Below are positions 44,492 to 54,306 of a stretch of DNA of 64,000 bases, piece by piece. This DNA is from Agromyces cerinus (GTDB lineage Bacteria > Actinomycetota > Actinomycetes > Actinomycetales > Microbacteriaceae). Position 1 is the first letter of the stretch; each line of letters starts with the position of its first letter. The notes under the pieces are model-generated. The model made no database searches. It worked only from the letters and a program-made list of their open reading frames with translations, and was not told the origin of the DNA. A program made the position numbers and the translations under genes. The stretch covers positions 620,001 to 684,000 of the forward strand of contig NZ_JAFBCT010000001.1 in NCBI RefSeq assembly GCF_016907835.1. Direction: 5' to 3'.

Positions 44492-45559
44492 ATGGGTCGC
44501 ATGGGAGATTCGACCGCAGATCAGACGCCGAAGGTCGGTGCCGCTCGTCGAACCCGATCTCCGGCAGGAACGGTGCGCCTCGCCGAAGTCGCCGCGATCG
44601 CGGGTGTCAGCGAGGCCACGGTGAGCCGCGTGCTCAACCGCAAGTACGGCGTCTCGGCGAGCACCCGGGAGCAGGTGGAGCGTGCACTCAAGGAGATCGG
44701 CTACGAGCGCGCGGTCAAGGGCGAGATCGTGCTCCTGCTCGTTCCCGCGCTCAAGGGTCCGATCTTCGCCGCGATGTGCACCGCGATCGAGAGCGAGTTG
44801 AACCCGCATGGGCTGCGCGCCGTGATCTGCCCGGTCGTGCCGGGCTCGGTCGTCGAGCGGGACTACATCGAGGTCATGCTCGACGCAGGTATTGCGGCCG
44901 TGGTGTTCCTCTCATCGAGCAACACGCTCCGCAACGCCGACCCCGTCGCACGGCAGCTGCTCGAGTCGCGCGGTATTCCGTACATGAGCGTCAACGGCGC
45001 GTTCGCGAATTCCCGCACCCCGGTCGTGTCCACCGACGACTGGCAGGCTGCCGAGATCGCGGTGTCGCACCTGTACGACCTCGGCCACCGGCGCATCGGG
45101 ATGTGCGCGGGGCCGGTGGGCAACACCCCGGCCGACCGACGGGTCGAGGGCTTTCTCGAAGCGATGGACTCCCGGGGCCTGAGCGATGCGGAAGACCTCG
45201 TGGTGCGACACCATTTCAGCGTCGACGGCGGACGCCATGCCGCCGAGGAGCTCCTGCCGCTCGGGGTCACGGCGATCGTCGCGTCGAGCGACGACATGGC
45301 GCTCGGCGCGATCAGGGCGGCGACCCGGCGTGGCCTCGAGGTGCCGAAGGACCTCTCGGTCATCGGCTACGACGACTCGTACATGCTCGACTTCACCGAC
45401 CCGCCGCTCACGACGGTGCGGCAGCCGGTCGAGAGCCTTGCGGAGAGCTGCGTGCGGACCATCGTCACCATGATCCAGAACCGCGCGGTGCAGGCGACCG
45501 AGGCGCTCATCGACCCCGAGCTCCGGCTGCGGCAGTCGACCGGACCGGCTCCCGTCTGA
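44492..45559 (+). CDS. LacI-family regulator of the galactoside cluster
   Basis: A 355-residue repressor. The HTH is VRLAEVAAIAGVSEATVSRVLNRK, and the periplasmic-binding-like core includes STDDWQAAEIAVSHLYDLGHRRIG and TTVRQPVESL. ATG 44492 has AGGA at a good distance; ATG 44501 is an alternative. It is convergent with the glycosidase genes and likely binds the 12-bp palindrome in the divergent promoter at about 49151. The inducer is inferred to be galactose or an alpha-galactoside. Confidence 0.88.
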   Translation: MGRMGDSTADQTPKVGAARRTRSPAGTVRLAEVAAIAGVSEATVSRVLNRKYGVSASTREQVERALKEIGYERAVKGEIVLLLVPALKGPIFAAMCTAIESELNPHGLRAVICPVVPGSVVERDYIEVMLDAGIAAVVFLSSSNTLRNADPVARQLLESRGIPYMSVNGAFANSRTPVVSTDDWQAAEIAVSHLYDLGHRRIGMCAGPVGNTPADRRVEGFLEAMDSRGLSDAEDLVVRHHFSVDGGRHAAEELLPLGVTAIVASSDDMALGAIRAATRRGLEVPKDLSVIGYDDSYMLDFTDPPLTTVRQPVESLAESCVRTIVTMIQNRAVQATEALIDPELRLRQSTGPAPV

Positions 45560-45577
45560 CCGGTTCGCGCCCTGGTC

Positions 45578-46996
45578 TCAGAGGAGGATCGAGCGACGCT
45601 CTCCGGGCCCCACACGAAGGGCGTCCTCTGAGAGCGGCCGGCCGAGGTGCGGATCGTGGAATCGGTCGTCGCGGGCGGGGACCGGCGTCCACGCGAGCTC
45701 GCGCGAGGTGTGGTTCTCGAGCCACACCTCGTCGTCGAGCCGCACGCCGACACCGATGCGACCGTCGCCGAAGGGGATGTCGTCTGCCGCGAGGAGGCCG
45801 ACGCCGCGCGGCAGTGCGTGCCGGGTCGTCACCGCCGAGGCGGACGCATTCGGCTCGAGGCCCAGGAATCCGGCGACGATCTGCGCGACGAGGGTGAACG
45901 ACACCTCCGGATAGTCGCCGTTCGATCCCTGCGCCGCGACCTCGTGACGCTCATCGCGCGCGTCGTACACGGTGCGCATCCACTCGTACGCGGTATCGGG
46001 GCGTCCGTGCCGCAGGAACACCTCGGGCACGTAGCTGAGGGCCTCCACGTTGCGCGGCGCGGTGGCGTCGTCACGGCACGCGCGATCGATGTGATCGAGC
46101 ACCGCGGCGCGGTTCGGGTGGTCGGTGTCGACGAGGCCCTTGAGGGGTGGGAACCAGTTCGCCTCCTTCAGCCATTCCCGCAACGGTCTCCCCTCGGCGT
46201 CCCGAGCGGAGACGAGTTCGCCGACCGATCGATCCGGAGCGCCCCACTCGCGGGTGAAGACCGCCGCGAGCTGCTCGGCGGCCGCGGTGAACCGCTCGGC
46301 CGCTTCGCGCTCGCCGAGAGCCGACTCGAGGCTCGCGGCGTGACGGTTGGCCGCGTACTGGGCCGCGAACGCATCACCGGCCTCCAGCAGGGCTCCCGCA
46401 GGCCGTTCGTTATAGCTCGCGGCGCCGTCGAAGATGCCGGGTCCGTCGGCCTCGGCCACCCCGTTCGGGAGGATCCGGTCGTGCGCCGCGACGAATTCGG
46501 TCAGGGTGCGGCGCCAGTGCCCGTGATGCTCGAGGAGTGAGCGGTCCCCAGTCCACCGATAAAGCACGTGCACGAGTTCGACGAGCTCGAAGACGGCGGG
46601 CAGCTCGCGCACGAAGCGGTCGGGACCGCGGTAGTCGATGGCGAGCGGCGTGACGCGGTCGAAGTTCAGCGCCCACACCGGCCAACCGCCGTGCTCGGGC
46701 GTCGCGGAGCGGACGAAGCTCTCGAGCATCGCGGCATTGTGCCGCGCCAGCCCGAGCAGCTGCGCACCGACCGCCTGATGCGCGAAGTCGCGAAGGTAGT
46801 AGCCGCTGCGGAACCGGTAGCCGGCGTGATAGCTCGCCCGGTAGTCGGCCGTGCGATGCGGGCCGGCGTCTGCTTCGGAAACGTCGAGCGGCCCGTGGCT
46901 GCCGTCGGACACGACGAAACGCGTGGCGGTCTGCGATGCCCAGTCGAACATCTCCGCGAGGGACGCGTCGTCGGTCGCGATGCGGAGCCCGGTCAC
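45578..46996 (-). CDS. Six-hairpin glycosidase-like protein
   Basis: A 472-residue protein with the helix spacing of (alpha/alpha)6-barrel glycosidases. Typical parts are GYYLRDFAHQAVGAQLLGLARH, LYRWTGDRSLLEHHGHWRRT, and a C-terminal all-beta-looking end. The expected acidic catalytic pair cannot be assigned with certainty. GTG 46996 overlaps the alpha-galactosidase stop (GTGA), so the genes are co-translated, and the enzyme probably acts on the same glycan. No exact GH family is claimed. Confidence 0.65.
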   Translation of the reverse strand: MTGLRIATDDASLAEMFDWASQTATRFVVSDGSHGPLDVSEADAGPHRTADYRASYHAGYRFRSGYYLRDFAHQAVGAQLLGLARHNAAMLESFVRSATPEHGGWPVWALNFDRVTPLAIDYRGPDRFVRELPAVFELVELVHVLYRWTGDRSLLEHHGHWRRTLTEFVAAHDRILPNGVAEADGPGIFDGAASYNERPAGALLEAGDAFAAQYAANRHAASLESALGEREAAERFTAAAEQLAAVFTREWGAPDRSVGELVSARDAEGRPLREWLKEANWFPPLKGLVDTDHPNRAAVLDHIDRACRDDATAPRNVEALSYVPEVFLRHGRPDTAYEWMRTVYDARDERHEVAAQGSNGDYPEVSFTLVAQIVAGFLGLEPNASASAVTTRHALPRGVGLLAADDIPFGDGRIGVGVRLDDEVWLENHTSRELAWTPVPARDDRFHDPHLGRPLSEDALRVGPGERRSILL

Positions 46997-49137
46997 TGCG
47001 CGACCAGCTCGATCAGGCCGGCCTCCTGGGGGCGGAGGATCGGCATCGGCAGCCCCACCTCGGCGAGGACGGCGCCGGGCCAGACGCCCGCCTCCGACCA
47101 CCAGTCGGGCTGGCGACGGGTCGACGTCGGATCGGCGGCCACATCGGGCCGCACCCGGGCCACGCGATAGCTCGCCGCGGGGTCGAGCCCCGCGAGCCGG
47201 AGCGCGGGTCCGGGAAGGTGCGCGGGGGAGTCGATCGTCGCGATCGTCGCGATCGCATGCCGACGGTCGGCCGAGACGACGGTCTGGGCGATGATCGCGG
47301 GCTCGCTCTCGAGGCGGTGCAACCTGCCGCGTTCGATGAGCGGGCGCAGGCGCACGAACTCGGAGATCCATCCGGTGAGTGCAGCGCGCTCGTCGGCGGT
47401 CGCCTCACGCAGGTCCCACTCGATGCCGAAACTGCCGATCATCGCCGTGATGGCGCGGAAGTCGATCGAACTGGTGCGGCCGGTGACATGGGCGGTCGCG
47501 GCGCCCACGTGCGCGCCCAGCAGCTCGGGCGGCATCAGCAGGCTCGTCCAGCGCTGGATGCGCTGGCGCTCGAGCGGGTCGTTCGAGTCGCTCGTCCAGA
47601 ACCGGTCGGTGCGTTCGGCGATGCCGAGGTCGATGCGGCCGCCGCCGGCCGAGCACGATTCGATCTCGAGCCACGGGCACGCCGCGCGGATCTCGTCGAT
47701 GAGGGTGTAGACGGCCTGCGTCTGGCGATGGACGGCCGCTCGGCCGGTCACGCGATCGACGGGTTCGACGAGGTCGCGATTGTGGTCCCACTTGACGTAG
47801 TCGATGCGATGTTCGGAGACGAGCTCCACGATGCGATCGCGCAGGTATGCGCGCGCGTCGGGGTGGCCGACGTTGAGCACGAGCTGCTGCCTGGCGAGCG
47901 GCGCGTCCCGGTGTTGCGGTGCGAGGATCCACTCGGGGTGGGCGCGGGCGAGCTCGGAATCGGGGTTGACCATCTCGGGTTCGAACCAGATGCCGAACTG
48001 CATGCCGTGTTCGCGGACGCGATCGACGAGCGGTGCGAGACCGTGCGGCCATACCTCGGGGTCGACGGTCCAGTCGCCGAGCCCGGCGCGGTCGTGCCGT
48101 CGGCCGAGGAACCAGCCGTCGTCGAGCACGAACCGCTCCACGCCGACTTCGGCGGCGAGCGCGGCGAGCTCGGTGAGCGGTTCGAGCGTGTGGTCGAAGT
48201 ACACCGCCTCCCAGGTGTTCAGGGTCACCGGCCGGCCGACGGCGGGATGCGTCGGTCGGGCGCGCAGCGCGTCGTGAATGCGAGCGGATGCATCGTCGAG
48301 GCCCTCGCCGTAGGCCGCGCACAGCCAGGGCATCTCGTGCTCCTCGCCGGGATCGAGTTCGACCTCGCCCGGCAGCAGGAGCTCTCCGCCGCCGAGCGCG
48401 GTGCGCCCGCCGTTCGTGCGGTGAGCCCACAAGCGCTGATTGCCCGACCAGCCGAGGTGCACCGCCCAGACCTCACCCCTGCCGAAGTCGAAGCCGTCGG
48501 TACCGGCGACGAGCAGCGTCGCCGCGTCCGGCCCGGGGCGTCCGCGGCGCTGCTCGCGCAGGTGGGTGCCGTCGGTGATCGTCGTGCGCTGCGGGCGCCG
48601 TTCGCCGTTGTGCCGACCGGAGAAGTCGAGCAGCTCGGCCGCGCGGCCGGGCACGGGGAGTGCGAGGTCGAGCCCGTCGAGCCGGTATCGCTCCGCACCG
48701 TCGTTGCGGACGATGGCGCGCACTCGCAGGAGGCCGGAGCGGAGCAGCTCGAACTCCAAGCGGACGGCGAGCCGATTCGCGGCATCCGTCGCGGTGGCGA
48801 CGAGTCGCTGGGCGATCGTCGCCGAGTCGACCTGCTCGACCTCGGTGACCACGGCGTCGAAGTCGGGGAACCCCGCGCTCCCGTCGCGATCACCGGTGAG
48901 TCCCGGCGGACCCATCCAGGCCTGCTTCGGTTCGGGCAGCACTCCGACCGCGAGCGGGTGATCCGGTTCGCTCGTCACACGGGTGCCGTGCGCATGCTCG
49001 GCGACGCGGGCGAGGGCGCTCTCGTCGAGGGATCCGAGGTCGCGTCCCCAATGGCAGATCACCGGCAGGGTGGTGCCGGATGCCTCGATGACGACGCTGA
49101 CGCCTCCCGCGCGCAGATGGAACACCGTGTGAGCCAT
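46993..49137 (-). CDS. GH36 alpha-galactosidase
   Basis: A 714-residue alpha-galactosidase with an N-terminal beta-sandwich (about 1-300) and a TIM barrel containing the GH36 signature: WEAVYFDH, LDDGWFLGRRHDR, WFEPEMVN, the nucleophile Asp451 in YVKWDHNRD, ESCSAGGGR, and acid/base Asp517 in TSDSNDP. The start 49137 (MAHTVFHLR) has GGAGG six bases upstream. No signal peptide is present, so it acts on imported alpha-galactosides such as raffinose or melibiose. It is divergent from the transporter operon. Confidence 0.93.
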   Translation of the reverse strand: MAHTVFHLRAGGVSVVIEASGTTLPVICHWGRDLGSLDESALARVAEHAHGTRVTSEPDHPLAVGVLPEPKQAWMGPPGLTGDRDGSAGFPDFDAVVTEVEQVDSATIAQRLVATATDAANRLAVRLEFELLRSGLLRVRAIVRNDGAERYRLDGLDLALPVPGRAAELLDFSGRHNGERRPQRTTITDGTHLREQRRGRPGPDAATLLVAGTDGFDFGRGEVWAVHLGWSGNQRLWAHRTNGGRTALGGGELLLPGEVELDPGEEHEMPWLCAAYGEGLDDASARIHDALRARPTHPAVGRPVTLNTWEAVYFDHTLEPLTELAALAAEVGVERFVLDDGWFLGRRHDRAGLGDWTVDPEVWPHGLAPLVDRVREHGMQFGIWFEPEMVNPDSELARAHPEWILAPQHRDAPLARQQLVLNVGHPDARAYLRDRIVELVSEHRIDYVKWDHNRDLVEPVDRVTGRAAVHRQTQAVYTLIDEIRAACPWLEIESCSAGGGRIDLGIAERTDRFWTSDSNDPLERQRIQRWTSLLMPPELLGAHVGAATAHVTGRTSSIDFRAITAMIGSFGIEWDLREATADERAALTGWISEFVRLRPLIERGRLHRLESEPAIIAQTVVSADRRHAIATIATIDSPAHLPGPALRLAGLDPAASYRVARVRPDVAADPTSTRRQPDWWSEAGVWPGAVLAEVGLPMPILRPQEAGLIELVAQ

Positions 49138-49150
49138 GTTTTGCCTCCGT

Positions 49151-49162
49151 TGCAAGTTTGCA
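49151..49162. promoter_or_regulatory. Candidate LacI-family operator
   Basis: TGCAA-GT-TTGCA is a 12-bp inverted repeat in the divergent gap (49138-49245) between the alpha-galactosidase and transporter genes. LacI-family sites are usually such short palindromes. No second copy was confirmed. Confidence 0.5.
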
Positions 49163-49245
49163 GACTCCTGCTGCATATATACGAGCAATATGTTACTGTC
49201 GCCGAGTCGCCGATGACGCGACTCACCGAGAAAGGACTGCGAACA

Positions 49246-50595
49246 ATGAGGTTCACGTTGAACAAGCGATCACGCGGGGTGGCGGTCACAGCAACCGCCA
49301 TCGCTGCCGTTGCGGCACTCGTCGGATGCTCGGCGCCATCGGCCGACAACAGCGCAACCGATGGCGAAGTGGCGGGCAAGATCACGATCTGGACGTGGGA
49401 TGCTCCGGGTGACGGGCTCAAGGCGGCGATTCCCGCCTTCCAGGAACTCCATCCCGATGTCGAGATCGATGTGCAGGACGTCGGCAACCCGGCGATCTGG
49501 GAGAAGATCACGACCGGCATGGCCGCGGGAGGCTCCGGCCTGCCCGACGTGCTGAACATCGGCATCGACTACATGGGCAACTACGTCGAGAAGTTCCCCG
49601 GCGAGCTCGTGGACCTGCGCGACTTCGGCGCAGACGAGCTCGCCGACGAGTTCCCGTCGGGGGCGTGGAAGAGCGGTTCCGGCGCCGACGGAGCCGTCTA
49701 CGGCATCCCGTACGAGGTCAACGCAACCGGCTTCTTCTATCGGACCGACATCTTCGAGCAGGCCGGCGTCGACATCGACTCGATCGAGACGTGGGACCAG
49801 CTTCTCGAGGCGGGCGTCACGATCAAGGAGAAGACCGGCGTCAACCTCTACAACCAGGACAAGGCGGCGTCTGCGGCCGATTCCGCCGGACTCTGGCAGC
49901 TCCTCACTGCACTGCAGGGCTCGTTCTACTTCGATGAGCAGGGCGAGATCACGATGAACAGCGAGGCGGGCGTGCACTCCCTCGAACTCATCAAGAAGGC
50001 GAACGACCTCGGCATCGTCGGCGACGAACAGGGCAGCTGGGACACGCTGCTCGCCTCGCTCCGTGGCGAGACCGACGTCGCGATCATGCCGTCGGGCGGC
50101 TGGATGGCCGGCGTCATGGAGAACGAGGCGCCGGACATGGCCGGAAACTGGGGTGTTCGCCTCCCACCGGCCGTCGAGCCCGGCGGCATCACTGCGGCGG
50201 TGAACGGCGGAACCTACCTCTCGATTCCGACCGAGAGCAAGAACCAGCGCACGGCGTGGGAGTTCGTGAACTTCGCGCTCGGCACGCTCGAGGGCCAGGA
50301 GGTCGTCTACGACGGCGGAGGCATGTTCCCCGGCTACAAGCCGATGCTCGAATCCGAGGGCTTCGCCGAACCGAGCGAGTACTTCAACGGGCAGTCGCCG
50401 AACGCGATCTTCATCGCCGAGCTGGCGCAGGACACCCCCGTCGTCAACTACACGAGCGACTACGCACGGGCGCTGAAGGCCCTCACCGACGCGCAGACGC
50501 GCGTGCTGCTCTCGGGGGCCGACCCCGAGGAAGCGCTGAACGAGGCCGCCGAACAGGTGGCGCAGCAGACGAACCGCAAGCTCGCGTCCGACTGA
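49246..50595 (+). CDS. ABC sugar transporter, substrate-binding lipoprotein
   Basis: A 449-residue solute-binding lipoprotein of the carbohydrate (CUT1) class. A signal peptide ends in the lipobox ALVGC, followed by the binding domain with KITIWTWDAPGDGLKAAIPA and GVYGIPYEVNATGFFY-type segments. AAAGGA lies nine bases before ATG 49246. It is the first gene of an operon with two permeases and a second GH36 enzyme, so alpha-galactosides are the likely ligand. Confidence 0.92.
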   Translation: MRFTLNKRSRGVAVTATAIAAVAALVGCSAPSADNSATDGEVAGKITIWTWDAPGDGLKAAIPAFQELHPDVEIDVQDVGNPAIWEKITTGMAAGGSGLPDVLNIGIDYMGNYVEKFPGELVDLRDFGADELADEFPSGAWKSGSGADGAVYGIPYEVNATGFFYRTDIFEQAGVDIDSIETWDQLLEAGVTIKEKTGVNLYNQDKAASAADSAGLWQLLTALQGSFYFDEQGEITMNSEAGVHSLELIKKANDLGIVGDEQGSWDTLLASLRGETDVAIMPSGGWMAGVMENEAPDMAGNWGVRLPPAVEPGGITAAVNGGTYLSIPTESKNQRTAWEFVNFALGTLEGQEVVYDGGGMFPGYKPMLESEGFAEPSEYFNGQSPNAIFIAELAQDTPVVNYTSDYARALKALTDAQTRVLLSGADPEEALNEAAEQVAQQTNRKLASD

Positions 50596-50651
50596 CCGGC
50601 CGGGTGCGTCGGCGCGACCCGCCGGCGCACCCCCTGACGAAGCGATCCAAC

Positions 50652-51593
50652 GTGAATGCACTCCTCGAGACCGTTGACGCGCGGCCGGCCACCGACCGTC
50701 GTCGTCCACCGTCCCGCCGCCGCCGTTCCTCGATCGGCCACCCCCGGCTCACGCCGTACCTGTTCCTGCTGCCCACGATCCTGTTGTTCCTGGCCTTCAA
50801 GCTCTATCCGTACCTCTCCGCCTTCTGGGTCAGCCTGACGCAGAACGTCGGCGGGGTCACCGCCTTCGTCGGCCTCGACAACTACATCCGCCTCGCGCAG
50901 GACCCCCTGTTCTACACCGCGCTCGGCAACACGTTCCTCATCCTCGTGGTGCAGGTGCCGCTCATGCTCGCTCTCGGCATCGTGCTGTCGGTCGCGTTCA
51001 ACTCGATGCTGCTCAAATGGCGCGCGTTCTGGCGTACCAGCTATTTCGTTCCGATCGTCATGGGCCTCGTCGCCTACGGCATCCTCTTCAGGGCGCTGTT
51101 CGACTCGGGAGACGGCATCGTCAACGAGATGCTCGGCGCGGTCGACATCGGTCCGATCCCATGGCTCGTCGACCCGTTCTGGGCGAAGATCTCGATCGTG
51201 CTCGCGATGACCTGGCACTACACGGGTCAGAACGCGATCATCTACCTCGCGCAGCTCCAGTCGATCCCGGGTGAGCTCTACGAAGCCGCCCAGGTCGACG
51301 GCGCCAACGGGTGGCAGCGGTTCTGGAACATCACGATGCCCGGGCTGCGACCCGCGCTGCTGCTCACCGTGATCCTCTCGACGATCGGCACGCTCCAGCT
51401 CTTCGACGAGCCGTACGTGCTGACCAACGGCGGTCCCGACAACGCGACGCTGACGATCGGCATGTACCTCTACCAGAACGGGTTCCGGTACTTCGACTTC
51501 GGGTACGCCTCGGCGATCGGGTATGCGCTCACGCTCATCATCGCCGTGATCTCGCTCATCCAGTTCCGCCTCTTCAAGGAGAAGACCCGATGA
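50652..51593 (+). CDS. ABC sugar transporter permease 1
   Basis: A 313-residue CUT1 inner-membrane permease, with six helices and the EAA motif ELYEAAQVDGANGWQRFWNITMP that contacts the ATPase. The GTG 50652 start has no strong Shine-Dalgarno. The next gene overlaps it by ATGA. No ATP-binding subunit is encoded beside it. Confidence 0.9.
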   Translation: MNALLETVDARPATDRRRPPSRRRRSSIGHPRLTPYLFLLPTILLFLAFKLYPYLSAFWVSLTQNVGGVTAFVGLDNYIRLAQDPLFYTALGNTFLILVVQVPLMLALGIVLSVAFNSMLLKWRAFWRTSYFVPIVMGLVAYGILFRALFDSGDGIVNEMLGAVDIGPIPWLVDPFWAKISIVLAMTWHYTGQNAIIYLAQLQSIPGELYEAAQVDGANGWQRFWNITMPGLRPALLLTVILSTIGTLQLFDEPYVLTNGGPDNATLTIGMYLYQNGFRYFDFGYASAIGYALTLIIAVISLIQFRLFKEKTR

Positions 51594-52435
51594 CCGACGC
51601 ACTGGTCGGAGTCCGCGGCCGACGCACCAGGTCACTCGTGCTGACGACGGTGATCGCTGCTGGAAGCGTCGTGATGATCCTGCCGTTCTACTGGCTCCTC
51701 ATCGCGACGACGTATCCCTCGAGCGAGATCTTCGCCTCGCCGCCGAACCTGCTGCCCGGCCCCGCGTTCTTCGACAACCTCTCGGGCCTGTTGACTGAGA
51801 CCCTGTTCGGCCGGGCGATCGGCAATTCGGTGCTCATCGCTTCCGTGTACACCGTGCTCGGCCTGGTCGTCTGCACCGCAGCCGGCTACGCGTTCGCGAA
51901 GTTCGAGTTCCGCGGGCGCGGCGTGCTGTTCGGCGCGGTGCTGGTCACGCTCGCGCTGCCCTCGCAGGTGACGCTCGTGCCGTTGTTCCAGATCATGGTG
52001 ACCCTCGGCTGGCTCGACACCTATCAGGCCCTGATCCTGCCGAGTCTCGCGATGCCGTTCGGCATCTTCCTGATGCGCCAGACGATGCTGGCCGTGCCCG
52101 ACGAGCTGCTGCAGGCCGCCCGGGTCGACGGTGCGGGGGAGTTCCGGGTGTTCAGCCGCATCGTGCTGCCCACGGTGCGTCCCGCGATCGCGGCCCTCGC
52201 GATCTTCCTGTTCCTCGGCCAGTGGAACGAGTTCGTCTACCCGCTCGTCGTGCTGCGCACGCCCGAGTCGTTCACCATCCCCGTCTCGCTCGCCTCGCTG
52301 CAGGGCATCGGCACCACGGACTACGGCCAGCTGATGACGGGAACCCTCCTGTCGGTGCTGCCGATCCTGGTGCTCTTCCTGTTCCTGCAGCGTCATTTCG
52401 TCGCCGGCATCCTCGCCGGCGCAGTCAAGCAATAG
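51590..52435 (+). CDS. ABC sugar transporter permease 2
   Basis: A 281-residue CUT1 permease with six helices and the EAA motif DELLQAARVDGAGEFRVFSRIVLP. It ends AGILAGAVKQ, a conserved C-terminus for this subunit. ATG 51590 overlaps the end of permease 1. Downstream, only 11 bp separate it from the second GH36 gene. Confidence 0.92.
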   Translation: MTDALVGVRGRRTRSLVLTTVIAAGSVVMILPFYWLLIATTYPSSEIFASPPNLLPGPAFFDNLSGLLTETLFGRAIGNSVLIASVYTVLGLVVCTAAGYAFAKFEFRGRGVLFGAVLVTLALPSQVTLVPLFQIMVTLGWLDTYQALILPSLAMPFGIFLMRQTMLAVPDELLQAARVDGAGEFRVFSRIVLPTVRPAIAALAIFLFLGQWNEFVYPLVVLRTPESFTIPVSLASLQGIGTTDYGQLMTGTLLSVLPILVLFLFLQRHFVAGILAGAVKQ

Positions 52436-52446
52436 GAGTCCTGCAC

Positions 52447-54192
52447 GTGCTACTTGAAGACCACCACCTCTCGCTGATCGAGTGGACCGAGCTCCCCAGG
52501 GGCATCCGCCTCGGCACCGGGGGTTCGGTGCGGGTGTCCGAGCGGGGCGAGGACGGCCCGCTCGTGCGGGTCAGCCTCGCGGTGCAGGGTGAGGGCCAGA
52601 TCGTGCTCGAGCTGCCGCTCGGCGACGCGGCCGGCTACTGGAACCCCGGGCTCTCGGGCGGCCGCGGGCTTCCCGCCGACTGGGCAGGGCGCGACGCCTT
52701 CAGCGCGGTGCGGTCCGCCCCGATCGGCGCGCTCTACGATGCCGATGGGAGCAGCAGGCTCGCATTCGGCTTCGACTGCCTCGTGCACGAGGGCGAGCTG
52801 CAGTACGGCGTCTCCGAGGAGGAGAAGACGTTCGTCGTGCGCCTGCCGATCGAGGGGCGCCTCGCTGAGCTCGAGTCCGGGCTCGACCTCGTGGTCGTGG
52901 GCGAGGCGATGCCGTACGCCCGGGCGATCCGCGCGGTCTCGGAGGCCGTGCGCGCCGATCTGCCGGTCCGTCCCGCGTCGAGCGCATCGCGAGAGCCGGT
53001 GTACTCGACCTGGTACGCCCATTCGCAGCGCATCTCGGAGCAGGTCATCGAGGCCGACGTCGCGGTCGCGGCGGAACTCGGCTGCCGCTCGGTCTTCATC
53101 GACGACGGCTGGCAGCGCTTCGGCGACGGCCGGTGGTATGCGGGCTGTGGCGATTGGGTGCCCGACCCGGTCAAGTTCCCCGACCTCGCCGCGCTCTCCG
53201 GCCGGCTCCATGCACAGGGCCTCGACGTCGTGCTGTGGATCGCCCCGCTCCTGCTGGGAGAGCAGAGCGAGGCGTTCGACCGCCTGCACCGATTCGCCCC
53301 GCACTACTCCGAGGCGCTCCGGACCCGCGTGCTCGACCCGAGGCATCCGGAGGTGCGTGCCTCCCTCATCGAGACATGCGCCCGGCTCGTGCGCGACTAC
53401 GACCTCGACGGGCTCAAGATCGACTTCCTGAACTCGGCCATGGTCTACGCGGGGGAGCCGTCGACGGGCGACATCGCCGATGTCGGAGAGGCGATGACGC
53501 TGCTGCTCCGCGGCGTCGCCGATGCCGTCGATCTCGAGCGTCCAGGTGCCCTGATCGAGTTCCGCCAGCCGTACGTGTCACCGGCCGTCGCGTCGTACGC
53601 CGACGTGGTGCGTGCCGACGACTGCCCGGCCGACGCGGTCCAGAACCGCCGGTCGATCCTCGACCTGCGCCTGCTCGCGAACGGGCAGATCGTGCACGCC
53701 GACCCCATCATGTGGGATCCGACGGCGCCGTCCGATGCCCCGGTGCGGCAGTTGTTCGGCGCGTTCTTCGGCGTGCCCCAGATCTCGATGCCGCTGGTGT
53801 CGCTCCCGGCGGCGCACCGTGCCGAGGTCGCCGCGGTGCTCCGGGTGTGGCGCGAGCTGCGCGACGTGCTGCTCGACGGCGAGATCACCGCGGGCCTGCC
53901 GATCGACGGCTATCAGACGGCGGCCGCCCGGCTCGGCGACACGCTCCTCGTCGTGGCCTACGGGGCCAGCATCCTCGACCTCGACCTCGACGGGGTGCGC
54001 CGACTCGTCGTGCTGAACGCGTCGGGGTCGGGACAGCTCGCCTACCGGAGCAGCGCGTCGACGCCGGCGACGGCCGGGCTCACGGTCCTCACGGGCGAGG
54101 CGCGCGGCGTGGAGTCGATCTCCGTCGAGCTGACGGCGCAGGGCTTCCTGCCGGTGCCGCCGTGGTCGATCGCGGAGCTCGCGATCGGCTGA
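52447..54192 (+). CDS. Second GH36/GH27-clan alpha-galactosidase-like enzyme
   Basis: A 581-residue clan GH-D glycosidase. It has STWYAHSQ, FIDDGWQRFGDGRWYAG, WIAPLLLGEQSEAF, the nucleophile Asp in LKIDFLNSAM and the acid/base Asp in VRADDCPADA, with LLANGQIVHADPIMWD. It is shorter and very different from the first alpha-galactosidase, so it may act on a different linkage, such as an alpha-galactoside of another aglycone. GTG 52447 follows AGGAGT. It is co-transcribed with the transporter. Confidence 0.85.
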   Translation: MLLEDHHLSLIEWTELPRGIRLGTGGSVRVSERGEDGPLVRVSLAVQGEGQIVLELPLGDAAGYWNPGLSGGRGLPADWAGRDAFSAVRSAPIGALYDADGSSRLAFGFDCLVHEGELQYGVSEEEKTFVVRLPIEGRLAELESGLDLVVVGEAMPYARAIRAVSEAVRADLPVRPASSASREPVYSTWYAHSQRISEQVIEADVAVAAELGCRSVFIDDGWQRFGDGRWYAGCGDWVPDPVKFPDLAALSGRLHAQGLDVVLWIAPLLLGEQSEAFDRLHRFAPHYSEALRTRVLDPRHPEVRASLIETCARLVRDYDLDGLKIDFLNSAMVYAGEPSTGDIADVGEAMTLLLRGVADAVDLERPGALIEFRQPYVSPAVASYADVVRADDCPADAVQNRRSILDLRLLANGQIVHADPIMWDPTAPSDAPVRQLFGAFFGVPQISMPLVSLPAAHRAEVAAVLRVWRELRDVLLDGEITAGLPIDGYQTAAARLGDTLLVVAYGASILDLDLDGVRRLVVLNASGSGQLAYRSSASTPATAGLTVLTGEARGVESISVELTAQGFLPVPPWSIAELAIG

Positions 54193-54250
54193 GGTCGAGT
54201 CCGGGCATCCAGGTCCCGTGCGGCACGCGGCACGCCCTGGAACACGCGAA

Positions 54251-54288
54251 CGCCGCCCGGTGCCCGGAGATCCGGGCGCCGGGCGGCG
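54251..54288. terminator. Terminator between galactoside and hpa clusters
   Basis: A 17-bp stem with one G-T pair (54251-54267 with 54272-54288, loop AGAT) between convergent genes. Confidence 0.8.
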
Positions 54289-54306
54289 TCATCGCGTAGC
54301 GGGCGG

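Noticed and set aside
46936..49245. Very long plus-strand frame opposite the alpha-galactosidase gene, continuous with the binding-protein frame
   Set aside because: The antisense strand of GC-rich genes is often open. The protein has no family pattern upstream of the lipoprotein start at 49246.
49138..49245. Precise promoter boxes in the galactoside divergent region
   Set aside because: Several AT-rich hexamers exist in both directions, but no pair had convincing spacing, so only the palindrome is reported.
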